Assembly (NCBI GenBank): GCA_022361535.1
Contig: JAKSAU010001119.1
Span: 1-48,465 of the forward strand
Length of the DNA stretch: 48,465 nucleotides
Direction: 5' to 3'
DNA from: Desulfobacterales bacterium
Lineage (GTDB): Bacteria > Desulfobacterota > Desulfobacteria > Desulfobacterales > Desulfobacteraceae
This document shows positions 8,680 through 18,065 of the stretch, one piece after another. Numbering within the stretch: the first letter of the stretch is position 1; every line of letters starts with the position of its first letter. The position numbers were made by a program, and so were the translations under genes. Below the pieces are notes generated by a model that ran no database searches, had not been told where the DNA came from, and saw only the letters and a program-made list of their open reading frames with translations.

Positions 8680-9096
8680 ATGACTTACACTATAACGGCC
8701 GAATGCATTGGCTGCACGGTTTGTAAAATAATATGTCCGGTCAATGCAATCCAAGGCGAAAAAAAAGAGTTGCATGTCATAGATGAGTGGGCGTGTCTCG
8801 AATGCGGAGCATGTGGAAGGGTGTGCTCCAGGTCTTGTGTGCTTGATCATAGCGGACAAACGGTTTTAAAGCTGAAAAAAGAATTATGGCCGAAGCCGTA
8901 TATTGACAGGGCTCTTTGCTATGCCTGTGAAAGTTGTGTCAGCAGCTGTCCTGTAGGTGCCTTATCCATGGCAGACAGGTATAGACCTTTGAGTGAAAAT
9001 TTTCCTGTTTTATCAGAGTCAAAAAATTGTATTGCCTGCGGGTTTTGCATTTCCAGTTGCATGTTTGATGCAATTTCTATGGAGGAAAGACCGTGA
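8680..9096 (+). CDS. Polyferredoxin with four [4Fe-4S] motifs
   Basis: A 138-residue protein with four complete CX2CX2CX3C motifs: Cys 9/12/15/19, 39/42/45/49, 80/83/86/90 and 117/120/123/127. The second is followed by an extra Cys53. It has no transmembrane segment and no other domain, so it should act as a cytoplasmic electron wire, like the ferredoxin subunits beside many AOR-type tungstoenzymes. Its stop codon overlaps the GTG start of the AOR gene (GTGA), indicating translational coupling and a one-to-one partnership. Confidence 0.93.
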   Translation: MTYTITAECIGCTVCKIICPVNAIQGEKKELHVIDEWACLECGACGRVCSRSCVLDHSGQTVLKLKKELWPKPYIDRALCYACESCVSSCPVGALSMADRYRPLSENFPVLSESKNCIACGFCISSCMFDAISMEERP

Positions 9097-10964
9097 AAAC
9101 AATAAGAGGAACCAGTAATAAATACCTTGATATCAACCTGACCGATAAAACCTGGCGTGTTCATACGGTAGTTAAAGATGATTTGAAAAAGTTTATAGGC
9201 GGAAAAGGCCTGGGTCTCAAAATTTATTTTGACCGATTAAAGAACAAGCTCAAAAATGTTGAGCCCTTAGACGCAGACAACCTGATCATCTTTTCTAACG
9301 GTGTACTTCTCTCAACTGGAGCGCCATGCTCAGCCCGCTTTGAAGTGATTACAAAATCTCCTCTGACTGGATTAATGGTGGCTTCTTCCTGCGGAGGACC
9401 TTTTGGGGAGGCATGTAAAACCGCGGGATGGGACGGGGTCATCATATCCGGAAAAGCCAAGACACCTACCGTTATAAAGTTAAGTCATGATTCCGTTGAA
9501 TTTGAAGAAGCGTCAACGCTCTGGGGAAAAGGAACACAGGCGACCCAGAAAGCACTTAATATGAGTGTCCGGGAGGCTGCGGTTGTCATAGGTCCTGCCG
9601 GAGAAAACCTTGTTTCTTACGCCAATGTCTGCTCCGGCCATAGGTTTGCAGGCAGGGGAGGCATAGGGGCTGTTTTGGGATCAAAAAATCTTAAGGCAGT
9701 AGTTGCATGTGGAAAAACATATAAAAATGTTCCTGTTTTAGAAAAGATGTTTTCCCGGACTGTCGACAAGAGCAAGCGATATACACTTCGGAACGGGTTC
9801 ATAAACGCTTTCCGTCTTTTTGGAACCAATGCGAATACCCGCCATGGTATCCGAACCGGTTATACCCCGGTTCGAAATTTCAGGGACCGCTATGACCCAA
9901 GAACTGATGTATTATCCGGTGAAAATATGGCGGACAGATACAAAACACGTCACTCCACTTGCCGGTACTGTAATGTATTGTGCGGACATAAAGGCCATTA
10001 TCCTGACGGAACCCTCCGCCAGATACCTGAGTATGAAACCATGGGTATGTTTGGCAGCAATATTGAAAACTACGATCCCGATAAAATTGGCGAATGGAAC
10101 GACCTGATGAACGAATTTGGCATGGACACCATTTCTGCGGGAAGCTGCATTGCCTGGGCCATGGAAGCAGGTGAAAAAGGGATACGCAAAACAAAGCTTT
10201 CATTTAAAAACCACGACAATATTTCAGCAATCCTGGAAGACATAGCGTTTCAGCGTGGAGAGGGATACGATCTGGCAAAAGGGGTAAGATGGATGAGTCA
10301 CAAATACGGGGGCGAATCTTTTGCAATCCATACAAAGGGCCTGGAAATAGCCGCATATGACCCTCGGGCAAGCTGGGGGCACGGCCTCTCTTACGCCGTT
10401 CATAATAAAGGGGGATGTCATTTGGGGTCCTACCTTGTGGGAATGGAGGCAATTATGGAATTTATGCCGGCTTACACCACGCTTGGCAAGCATGAATGGG
10501 TGGCTTTTTTGGAAGACATTTATGCCGGTATCAACTCCCTTCAAAGCTGCCTGTTTACTGCCTTTGCCGTTCTTACAGAACCAGTAGTTCCGAAATATAT
10601 CCCAAAACCCATGTTGAAAGCGTCCATGATCTTATTTCCAAAGCTGTCCATGTTGATGATGAATTGGAGCATATATAGTCGTCTTTTTTGGTCCATAACC
10701 GGTATCCGTATGACCCAATGGGATTTTAAGCTGGCTGGAGAGAGAATAAACAAATTAGAACGCCACATGAACGTTGCTATGGGGTTAACCCCGGAAGACG
10801 ATACCCTGCCTCTAAGATTTACAAACGAAGCCGTAACAAAATACCCTAAAAAGTCTGTTGTCCCTATTCAAAAAATGGTCCGCCGTTATTACCGGGTGCG
10901 TAAATATAACCCGGCTACAGGCGGACCTATTGCATCTGATTTACAACACCTTGGTATTCATTAA
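9093..10964 (+). CDS. Aldehyde:ferredoxin oxidoreductase family tungstoenzyme
   Basis: A 623-residue member of the AOR family, which oxidises aldehydes to carboxylic acids (or runs in reverse) with a tungsto-bispterin and one [4Fe-4S] cluster. Visible marks are FAGRGGIGAVLGSKNLKA (185-202), Cys290, Cys293 and Cys297 in CRYCNVLC, the fourth cluster ligand candidate Cys486, EYETMGMFGSN (313-323), GMDTISAG (343-350) and YDPRASWGHGLSYA (422-435). The length fits AOR. The start is GTG after GGAGGAAAGACC. The partners are the four-cluster ferredoxin and two aminotransferases, so the aldehyde may come from transamination. BamB of class II benzoyl-CoA reductase belongs to the same superfamily, but none of the other bam genes are here. 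Confidence 0.92.
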   Translation: MKTIRGTSNKYLDINLTDKTWRVHTVVKDDLKKFIGGKGLGLKIYFDRLKNKLKNVEPLDADNLIIFSNGVLLSTGAPCSARFEVITKSPLTGLMVASSCGGPFGEACKTAGWDGVIISGKAKTPTVIKLSHDSVEFEEASTLWGKGTQATQKALNMSVREAAVVIGPAGENLVSYANVCSGHRFAGRGGIGAVLGSKNLKAVVACGKTYKNVPVLEKMFSRTVDKSKRYTLRNGFINAFRLFGTNANTRHGIRTGYTPVRNFRDRYDPRTDVLSGENMADRYKTRHSTCRYCNVLCGHKGHYPDGTLRQIPEYETMGMFGSNIENYDPDKIGEWNDLMNEFGMDTISAGSCIAWAMEAGEKGIRKTKLSFKNHDNISAILEDIAFQRGEGYDLAKGVRWMSHKYGGESFAIHTKGLEIAAYDPRASWGHGLSYAVHNKGGCHLGSYLVGMEAIMEFMPAYTTLGKHEWVAFLEDIYAGINSLQSCLFTAFAVLTEPVVPKYIPKPMLKASMILFPKLSMLMMNWSIYSRLFWSITGIRMTQWDFKLAGERINKLERHMNVAMGLTPEDDTLPLRFTNEAVTKYPKKSVVPIQKMVRRYYRVRKYNPATGGPIASDLQHLGIH

Positions 10965-11017
10965 TCGTTTATGTGAAACTGAATATCAGTTTAGAATGAA
11001 ATAATTACAGGGGAAAC

Positions 11018-11938
11018 ATGGAAATTATAGATGTCCATACCCATTTAGGAGATATCCTTAATCCGGATGGCGGAGATTTAATTTGGCAAAAGGGAATTAA
11101 AAAAAGAATTGGTTACGACATCATCTCGCACTCTGAGCTTCAGCTTTATAAAAGTGCGCCGTTATTTTCTATTGAAAAGTGGATCTACAATCAGTTTTCT
11201 TTGTTGGTCACCAAAGCTGAAATAGATAGAAATGCCACTGCAACCCTTGAAAATATGATAAGTTCCATGGATGATAACGGTATTAAGGCAAGCGTCTGCA
11301 TGCCGATACCTCCTTATCTGACCTTTTCCGATTTAAAAAAGGCATCAGAGGTAAACTCAAGGATCATTCCATTTACAGGTGTTGATTTTACAAGGGCTTA
11401 CGACTTTGAAGAGGCATTCAGGCATGAAGTGGGTTCCGGGGCTAAAGGATTAAAATTGCATCCGATTATCCAGAAAGTTCCGCTCTCTGACAAAAGAACA
11501 TTTGATGCAGTCGAAGCTTTTGCAGTTCATGGCCTGCCCATACTATTCCACTGTGGTAAAGCGTCTTATTATTTGAAAGAAGAAAGATCCGTAAAGCAAA
11601 ACCCAGAACTGGGTACAATCGATTATGCACAAAAACTTGTGACAGCTTTCCCCAAAGTGACATTCATCGCAGGACATGCCGGTATGTTCGAGTACAAAGA
11701 AACCATCTCAAAGCTGAGTCAGTATAAAAATGTAATGGTTGACACTTCTTTCCAGGCTCCAAGCCGTGTAAAAGAACTGCTCACAGCTTTTGGGCCTGAT
11801 CGGGTCATGTATGCTTCTGACTGGCCCTATGGAAACCGGAAACCTGCAATTAAAGTAATAAAAAAAGTGTGTTCCGGTGATACGGCTCTTGAAAGAAGAT
11901 TATGCTATGAAAATGCAGCCGAGTTATTGTCTCTTTAA
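11018..11938 (+). CDS. Amidohydrolase_2 family metal-dependent hydrolase/decarboxylase
   Basis: A 306-residue TIM-barrel protein of the amidohydrolase_2 type (PF04909, which includes ACMSD-like decarboxylases and hydrolases). The metal-site motifs are in order: DVHTHLG near 5-11, GLKLHPI near 144-150, ILFHCGK near 175-181, GHAG near 219-222 and the closing ASDWPYG near 267-273. A good ribosome site (AGGGGAA) precedes the ATG. It is 53 bases downstream of the AOR gene in the same direction and probably ends the operon. The reaction is not determinable; a ring or amide hydrolysis or a decarboxylation before or after the aldehyde step is possible. Confidence 0.88.
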   Translation: MEIIDVHTHLGDILNPDGGDLIWQKGIKKRIGYDIISHSELQLYKSAPLFSIEKWIYNQFSLLVTKAEIDRNATATLENMISSMDDNGIKASVCMPIPPYLTFSDLKKASEVNSRIIPFTGVDFTRAYDFEEAFRHEVGSGAKGLKLHPIIQKVPLSDKRTFDAVEAFAVHGLPILFHCGKASYYLKEERSVKQNPELGTIDYAQKLVTAFPKVTFIAGHAGMFEYKETISKLSQYKNVMVDTSFQAPSRVKELLTAFGPDRVMYASDWPYGNRKPAIKVIKKVCSGDTALERRLCYENAAELLSL

Positions 11939-12227
11939 TAGCACCTAGAAGACATCTCAAAAAAGTCTTTTGACTCAACTTCATCGTCAGAGGAAAATAT
12001 AAATCCTCGGAATATTAGATATATGCCTCCGGTTGAATTTTTCCTTTTTGGGGAATTCAACAGTACATGTTTGGCTGCTTTATTATCAGGCCTGTCTTAA
12101 TTTAAAGGTATGAAAGTTAAGAAACTATTACTTTTTTTACCAAATAATTGGTTCTTTTTTACAGTTTCTCCATGATTCATATTACACTCAAATACGTAAC
12201 TGTTTAAAAATAATGAGGTATTTGACT
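11939..12227. other. Spacer without a supportable gene
   Basis: It is AT-rich. A minus-strand frame at 12097-12300 overlaps the promoter and start of the next gene and has no family-like features. No clear terminator for the AOR operon was seen. Confidence 0.5.
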
Positions 12228-12243
12228 TGGCATTATCTTTGCT
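12228..12243 (+). promoter_or_regulatory. Sigma-54 (-24/-12) promoter of the small PEP-CTERM-like gene
   Basis: TGGCATTATCTTTGCT matches TGGCA(C/T)-N5-TTGC(A/T) at every consensus position. Transcription should begin near 12254, 30 bases before the ATG. Sigma-54 control by PrsK/PrsR-type systems is known for PEP-CTERM genes in other bacteria. Confidence 0.8.
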
Positions 12244-12283
12244 ATTGTTAGCTGTAAAAGATATTAATCTCAGGAGACATATA

Positions 12284-12451
12284 ATGAAAACATTCCTCAT
12301 TGCTGCAGTTACAATCGCTTGTGTGTTTACATCATCACTGGCATTTGCAAATATTATTTCATTTTCACAAACTAACTTTGAACCTACGATTATGCTGGTA
12401 ATTGGGTTTGGTCTTCTGGGGCTTGCAGGTATTGGAAGAAGGCTCTCTTAA
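12284..12451 (+). CDS. Minimal PEP-CTERM-like exported protein (55 aa)
   Basis: A 55-residue protein with little between its two sorting signals. Residues 1-22 are a signal peptide (MKTFLIAAVTIACVFTSSLA). About ten polar residues follow. Then comes a PEP-CTERM-like tail: EPT at 33-35, the hydrophobic stretch IMLVIGFGLLGLAGI and a closing Arg-Arg. The canonical PEP triplet reads FEP. Such tails are recognised by exosortase (EpsH) in the inner membrane; no exosortase gene is in this window. The ribosome site AGGAG lies before ATG 12284. A longer frame from 12227 would start inside the promoter and is rejected. A strong terminator follows. Confidence 0.8.
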   Translation: MKTFLIAAVTIACVFTSSLAFANIISFSQTNFEPTIMLVIGFGLLGLAGIGRRLS

Positions 12452-12594
12452 AATTTTTCAATGTTTACCAATTGGTAATGTCCGGGTCATATTCCGGTTA
12501 GACTTATCTGATAAAAAGGGTCTTAATGTTGGGCAGCTCAATTTGCCATGAGCGAAATATCCCAATTGTTATAACCCCTCCTTCCTTTTTTTGG

Positions 12595-12630
12595 CCGGGC
12601 CATTTATTTTAAATGGCCCGGTTTTTATTT
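12595..12630 (+). terminator. Rho-independent terminator
   Basis: An eleven-base-pair perfect stem, ccgggccattt/aaatggcccgg (12595-12605 with 12611-12621), has a five-base loop and is followed by tttttattt. The T-tract is on the plus-strand side, so it ends the 12284 gene. Confidence 0.9.
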
Positions 12631-12969
12631 GGTTTTTTTCCATTGCTTCAAAATTAAAAGCAGTTTCGAGATAAAGGCACACTTACACTTGTCAGAACAA
12701 GGGGAGAGTATATTTTTGTTCAGGCACCTTCCCGGACACTGCCTGTTTTTTTGAGGGACGCGTTCTGTATAAATAGGACCTTGATAAAGATCAAGCAAAA
12801 GCTCAGCTTCAATGGAAAGGGTTGTACGGCAGGAGTGGTTAAACAGGAAAAGGCCTAATTTCAGGTTTTCAAAAAAGACCTGATACCCAATGGCTTCAAT
12901 GTTTGGGTCGGATAAAAAATCTTCTCTGGTTTCCCATTGTTGTGCACATGTATTGCAAGTTTTAAACAT
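12625..12969 (-). CDS. Conserved cysteine-rich hypothetical protein
   Basis: A 114-residue protein that starts MFKTCNTCAQQW with a CxxC pair, then DFLSDPNIEAIGYQV, NHSC, and a Cys cluster near 76-98 (CPGRCLN...CSDKCKC). The arrangement suggests a metal-binding or redox protein of a type I associate with deltaproteobacterial genomes, but I cannot name a family. The tail is basic (LKQWKKTK). It converges on the PEP-CTERM-like gene and is divergent from the hybrid kinase; nothing in the context fixes a role. Confidence 0.7.
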   Translation of the reverse strand: MFKTCNTCAQQWETREDFLSDPNIEAIGYQVFFENLKLGLFLFNHSCRTTLSIEAELLLDLYQGPIYTERVPQKNRQCPGRCLNKNILSPCSDKCKCAFISKLLLILKQWKKTK

Positions 12970-13152
12970 TTGCTTTTTATGGCAGACTTAGGAGCATGAG
13001 GCAACCTTAACTTAGGGAAGGTAACCTTTGCATCACTGAGGACTTTGGATTTTGATCCTTTCTTTTCCAGGGTAAAAAAGGTAGTATTATTCTCATTTAT
13101 CTATAGAATATTCGTCTGGAACGGCAATCTTTCTTTGTTTCAAGGTGGTTAC

Positions 13153-16100
13153 ATGCCAATCAAATTGTCTTATGAAGCACTTGAACAACGGGTGAAAGAA
13201 CTGGAGAAAAATGCCAGTGAAAAAACAGAAGAGACCGAATCCCGTTTAAAAGCCTTTTTTGAGGCGTCTTCGGAAGCTATCTTTTTTTCTGAAAATGGAA
13301 TCTGCATTGACCAAAACCCGGCAGCAGAAAAAATGTTCGGATATACTCTTGAGGAAGCAAAAGGGCGTCCAGAAAAAGACTGGATCATTCCTGAAGACCA
13401 TGATCTTTTCCGGGAAAAAATGCATAAGTTGCATTCTGATCCTTACCAAACCATCGCCCGACGCAAAGACGGCTCTATTTTCCCCTGTGAAATTCAAGCG
13501 CATAGTTCAACATATCAGGGACAAACTGTAAGAGTCTCCACTTTAAAAGATATCAGCAGTCGTGTAAATATTGAGGATTCGTTGTGCAGGCAAAAGGATG
13601 AATATAGGCAATTAGCAGATGAATCTCCGGTCTCTATCATGCGGTTTGATTCACATGGAAAGATTACTTTTGTTAATAAATGGCATTTAAAAACAATTGC
13701 CAGACATCGTTATGATGCCTCTTTTTTTATCGGTAAAAAAATAACAGAACTGCCAGGTATTGTTAATGCAGGTGTTGCATCCTTATTGGCGCCTGTTTTT
13801 GATGGTAAACCAGTTTTGCTGGAAGATGTTTATTTCCCTGAGTTCACAGGTGGCCACTCGGGATTTCAGCACATAAAAGCTGTTCCTGTAAAAAAGAATA
13901 ACCAATTTCTTGGAGGCATTCTTTTAAGGGAAGACGCAACGTTAGGCAACCGTGCTGAGTACGCATTAAAGCAAAGTGAAGAAAGGTTCGGAGATGTTAT
14001 TTCAAGTTTATTAGGCGCGGTTTTCCAGCTTGTTCAAAAGCCTGACGGGTCTATGACATTACCTTTCATCAGCCACGGGGCATGTGCACTATTTGGAAAG
14101 TCGCTGCAGGACCTTCAGGATATATCGAAAGTGATAAGTGCAATTCATCCGGATGATGTAAAAAAATTGGAAGAAGCCTTTGTCCAATCAAGCAGGGATA
14201 TGTCTGTCTGGGCCAAGGAGTTCCGCGTTTGTCACAACTCAGAAAGTGTAAAATGGCTCTCAGGAGTTTCCAATCCAAGTAAACTTGATGATGGCAGTGT
14301 GTCATGGTCCGGGGTACTCATGGATGTGACTGAAAAAAAAGAGGCTGAACAGGCTTTAAAAGAAAGTTCTCAGACCATTGAGAGTATTTTTCGTTCAGCC
14401 CCCACCGGTATTGGGGTTGTTAGTGACAGGATCATTATTCAAGCCAATGAATTGTTGGAGAAAATGACTGGATACCCTAAAGAAGAGCTCATTGGTCAAA
14501 ATGCCAGGCTGCTTTATCAAAACGATGAAGATTTTGAATATGTCGGCAGGGAAAAATATAAGCAAATCAGGGAGTCAGGGACTGGAACAGTTGAAACTAA
14601 ATGGAAGCTAAAAAACGGTGAAATTATAGATGTGCTTCTCAGTTCAACGCCTATTGATTTCGAGGATTTTACAAAAGGGGTCACTTTTACGGCTCTGGAT
14701 ATAACAACCCGAAAAAATGCAGAGCGGGCGCTTGAGTTCCAGGCCTTGCTTCTTGATCAGATCCAGGATCATGTTACTGCCACTGACCTTGAAGGAAATA
14801 TTGTCTATGTGAATGAGGCCATACTCAGAACATTTAAAATGAACCGGGCAGATTTGATCAATAAACCTGTAGCCGTATACGGTGAAGATGCCTCAAAAGG
14901 TGCCACACAGGCTGAGATCATCGAATACACACTTAAGTATGGGGCATGGCGGGGAGAGGTGGTCAATTATGATACCGAAGGCCGGGAGTATATTGTTTTT
15001 TGCAGGACACAATTGATCAAGGATAAAAAGGGACAGCCATGGAGAATGGTTGGTATTTCAACCGACATTACAGACCGCAAAAAAAGTGAATCTGAAAGGG
15101 AATTGTTGTTAACAGCCATAGAGCAATCTCCGGTAACTGTTGTAATTACAGATGCCAACGGGAAAATTGAATATGTAAATTCGGCTTTTGAACACCTTAC
15201 AGGCTACACCAGGCAGAGACTGATCGGTAAAAATCCGAGAATATTGAAAAGTGGAGAACATAATCCTGAGTTTTACCAGAAACTATGGACTACCATTAGC
15301 AAAGGCCAGACTTGGAAAGGTAATATCACCAACCGAAAAAAGGACGGATCATTTTATACTGAGGAAACAACTATTTCGCCTGTTTGGAATAAGTCGGGAA
15401 GAATCGTCAACTATGTTGCAGTCAAACGTGACATTACCGATGAACTGCAGATGCGAGATAAGCTGGCCCAGGCACAAAAAATGGATACCATAGGCACTTT
15501 GGCAGGTGGGATTGCCCATGATTTCAACAATATTTTATTCCCGATTCTTGGTCATACAGAAATTTTATTGGAAGAATTACCAACTGAAAATACAGATGCA
15601 CATGAAAGTCTGAAGCAAATTTATGCCAGTGCCAAACGAGCCAGGGATCTGGTGCAGCAGATTTTAACCTTCTCGCGCCAGGAAAAGGTCAAATACAGAC
15701 CACTACAAATTCAGTCTGTACTGGATGAGGTCGTAAAGCTTCTGGGCGCAACTTTACCAAGAAATATTGAAATCCAAAAAACTGTCGAACCGGACTGTAG
15801 ACCAATTCATGCCGATCCCACACAGGTTCACCAAATAATAATGAACCTGTCTACAAATGCATATCACGCCATGGAAGATCAAGGCGGGGAGATTGCTTTT
15901 AAGGTTACCTCTTTGGATATTCAGTCACAACCTGGCGCTGAAAGCCAACTCAAACCCGGTTGCTATATCTGTCTATCTGTTAAGGATTCTGGAATTGGAA
16001 TGGCTCCTGATGTCGTAGAAAAAATATTTGATCCTTTTTTTACCACCAAGGAAAAAGCAAAAGGCACAGGAATGGGGCTGTCAGTCGTTCACGGGATTGT

Positions 16101-16605
16101 GGAGAATATGGGCGGAATGATAAAGGTTCGAAGCAGGCCCGGACATGGAAGTGAATTCAGAGTCTACTTCCCGGTTAAAACTGTTACGGCGTCAATTGAT
16201 AATAATGCAGCTAAATTGCAAGCCTATACCCGGGGCAAAGAAAACCTCATAATTGTTGATGATGAAGAGGCTATCCTTAAAATGGAAGCGATTGCTTTAG
16301 AGCGTGCAGGATACAATGTAACCGCTCTGACAGATCCGGTAGAAGCGCTAATGACGTTTAAGGCGTCTCCCCAAAAATTTGACTTAGTCATTACGGATAT
16401 GTCCATGCCCAAAATGCAGGGAGACAGTTTGGTTAAAGAAATGCGGGCTGTTCGCAATGATATTCCCATAATTTTGTGCACAGGATTCAGTGAAAAAATG
16501 ACCCCGGAGCTTGCGAAATCGATTGGTATTAACTCAGTGATGATGAAACCTTTGGTTCTTAAAAAGTTGTCAGAAAGAGTCAGAGATATATTAGACGCTG
16601 TTTAA
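13153..16605 (+). CDS. Hybrid sensor histidine kinase with six PAS domains and a C-terminal receiver
   Basis: A 1150-residue protein with no transmembrane segment, so probably a cytoplasmic sensor. It starts with a coiled coil (SYEALEQRVKELEKNASEK), then about six PAS/PAC units to residue ~770, with D(I/V)T(T/D)RK-type linkers. The HisKA segment GGIAHDFNNIL has the phospho-accepting His at 789. An HATPase_c domain follows, then a receiver with acceptor Asp1082 in LVITDMSMPKM. The order implies His to Asp phosphorelay within the protein; no output domain is attached. The start at 13153 follows AAGGTGG by five bases; a frame open to 13045 is less likely. A small hairpin lies in the leader near 12995-13030. 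Confidence 0.93.
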   Translation: MPIKLSYEALEQRVKELEKNASEKTEETESRLKAFFEASSEAIFFSENGICIDQNPAAEKMFGYTLEEAKGRPEKDWIIPEDHDLFREKMHKLHSDPYQTIARRKDGSIFPCEIQAHSSTYQGQTVRVSTLKDISSRVNIEDSLCRQKDEYRQLADESPVSIMRFDSHGKITFVNKWHLKTIARHRYDASFFIGKKITELPGIVNAGVASLLAPVFDGKPVLLEDVYFPEFTGGHSGFQHIKAVPVKKNNQFLGGILLREDATLGNRAEYALKQSEERFGDVISSLLGAVFQLVQKPDGSMTLPFISHGACALFGKSLQDLQDISKVISAIHPDDVKKLEEAFVQSSRDMSVWAKEFRVCHNSESVKWLSGVSNPSKLDDGSVSWSGVLMDVTEKKEAEQALKESSQTIESIFRSAPTGIGVVSDRIIIQANELLEKMTGYPKEELIGQNARLLYQNDEDFEYVGREKYKQIRESGTGTVETKWKLKNGEIIDVLLSSTPIDFEDFTKGVTFTALDITTRKNAERALEFQALLLDQIQDHVTATDLEGNIVYVNEAILRTFKMNRADLINKPVAVYGEDASKGATQAEIIEYTLKYGAWRGEVVNYDTEGREYIVFCRTQLIKDKKGQPWRMVGISTDITDRKKSESERELLLTAIEQSPVTVVITDANGKIEYVNSAFEHLTGYTRQRLIGKNPRILKSGEHNPEFYQKLWTTISKGQTWKGNITNRKKDGSFYTEETTISPVWNKSGRIVNYVAVKRDITDELQMRDKLAQAQKMDTIGTLAGGIAHDFNNILFPILGHTEILLEELPTENTDAHESLKQIYASAKRARDLVQQILTFSRQEKVKYRPLQIQSVLDEVVKLLGATLPRNIEIQKTVEPDCRPIHADPTQVHQIIMNLSTNAYHAMEDQGGEIAFKVTSLDIQSQPGAESQLKPGCYICLSVKDSGIGMAPDVVEKIFDPFFTTKEKAKGTGMGLSVVHGIVENMGGMIKVRSRPGHGSEFRVYFPVKTVTASIDNNAAKLQAYTRGKENLIIVDDEEAILKMEAIALERAGYNVTALTDPVEALMTFKASPQKFDLVITDMSMPKMQGDSLVKEMRAVRNDIPIILCTGFSEKMTPELAKSIGINSVMMKPLVLKKLSERVRDILDAV

Positions 16606-16634
16606 CGAGCCGTTTATTTTGATTTCAGTAAACG

Positions 16635-17956
16635 TCAAAAAGGTTGGCCTACCATGAACCAGGCATGGCTTCCCTCATCAGAATATGCATAGTCCAGCCG
16701 TACGATACCACCTGCAACCATAGCTCTTAGACCAAACCCAATGTCCTTTTCCAATTGGAAAACAAAGTGGAGGCATTGTATTTACTTGCGACTCTGCCGC
16801 CTTCAATAAATCCAACCAACTGAAACCAGTCCAGTTGCAAAAATCGAAGCCAGGAAATATTACTGATAGGGTTTTTAACCAGAGTATGACGGTATTCAGC
16901 GCAAGTATAAATGACTGATCTGTCATTAAACCTGTTGGCATCATACCCGCGCATCCGCCAAAAACCGCCCAGTCGTGCACCTGCAAGAAAAGGGGCATGG
17001 TTTTGACGGATGATATCTCCGCTGCTGCCGGATTCTGCGCTATAAGATATTGTATCGCCTGTCCATCCGTTCAAAGCGATAACCCTTTGCCTTGCAGTGG
17101 CAGAAGGGCCCAAATCAAAGTATTTGCTTACTTCTAACTCTACAAAGGTCCAGGACGATTCAGAACCAGCCCATCCAAAATCATGGGTGAGACCAATGTA
17201 CTGTGAGCTTCCTTTGCTTGGGTTCGGGGTAAAATCCGTATTATCGTAGCGAAGTCCAATTTCTATTGGATGGATTGTTCCTGATACAGTCCCTGTGTCA
17301 GTGTTGAAACTTTGATATCTGTTAGACTGCTTGACTACCAAAGTGGTAATCCCGGAGGTCATGGGGTTCCAAACATCACCGCCTGTGGCACCTGATTTTA
17401 ATATACCGTCATATAGATGGTAAGTAACAATACGGCGTTTGCCTAATCCCCCGATCGGAAATACGTATTCAAATTTATAGTCAAACCATTTATCAAACCC
17501 GTCATGTTCAATAAAATCATTTTTTCTGGAATCGTTTCCGCCTGCTTCTGCATCATCTCCGGTTCGTCCGTTACTTGTATATGCACGCTGTCGTGGATAA
17601 TACCCGGCTGAACCAAGTGCTGAAAAATAAAGATTGTCAAGCCAGGGAAGCCGGTAGTCCCACATCCCTGCCACCACCCCTCCGGCTGCATCGGTGCTGC
17701 CGAAAATGGTTACACCGAAAAGCAGTTGTTTTTGATGGTATCCTTTGACAGCCGCACCGGCCCCAAAGGTTGTACCCATGGAATCCGAAGGAAAGATATA
17801 TGGTAAAAATAGAGTTGTTTTTGAATCTGAGGGATCTTCTGAGCGAATGGCAATGTATTTATTGGTGGCAGGAGGCAAGGCAGGACATGTTTGCGCATAG
17901 AGCACACCAGTTAAAAGAAAAAGCACCCACCCCCATTTTTTAAATCCATATCCCAT
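16635..17956 (-). pseudogene. BamA/Omp85-superfamily outer-membrane barrel protein with a 3' frameshift
   Basis: A signal peptide (MGYGFKKWGWVLFLLTGVLYA) is followed by a surface-antigen-type barrel with alternating aromatic strands (FLAGARLGGFWRMRGYDANRF is typical of the Omp85 barrel). The intact frame stops at 16727 after FSNWKRTLGLV. One extra A in the A4 run at 16747-16750 (T4 on the plus strand) would continue it as KDIGFGLRAMVAGGIVRLDY and end SHAWFMVGQPF at 16635. That gives about 440 residues and the terminal Phe expected of a barrel. Without it the last strand is lost. A real mutation, phase variation or a sequencing error are all possible. No POTRA domain is visible. Confidence 0.75.
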
Positions 17957-18065
17957 ATCGGGATTCCTGTGTATATCTGTGAATTGTTTTTTGATATGAT
18001 TCTCAAGTCATAGTAGATGAAACAAGGAATGTAAACGGTAAAGATCGTTTGTATGGAGATACCTT

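Noticed and set aside
9093..10964. BamB subunit of class II benzoyl-CoA reductase
   Set aside because: It is the same superfamily, but the other bam subunits and benzoate genes are absent, and the ferredoxin and aminotransferase context fits a general AOR better.
12097..12300. Minus-strand frame of 67 codons
   Set aside because: It overlaps the -24/-12 promoter and start of the PEP-CTERM-like gene, with no family features.
12970..13152. Possible c-di-GMP or other riboswitch in the hybrid-kinase leader
   Set aside because: There is a small hairpin and a GGCAACC string, but not the conserved core or tetraloop-receptor layout of GEMM or any other class I know.
13045..13152. Upstream extension of the hybrid kinase
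   Set aside because: The later ATG at 13153 has AAGGTGG at good spacing and gives the usual coiled-coil start of such kinases.
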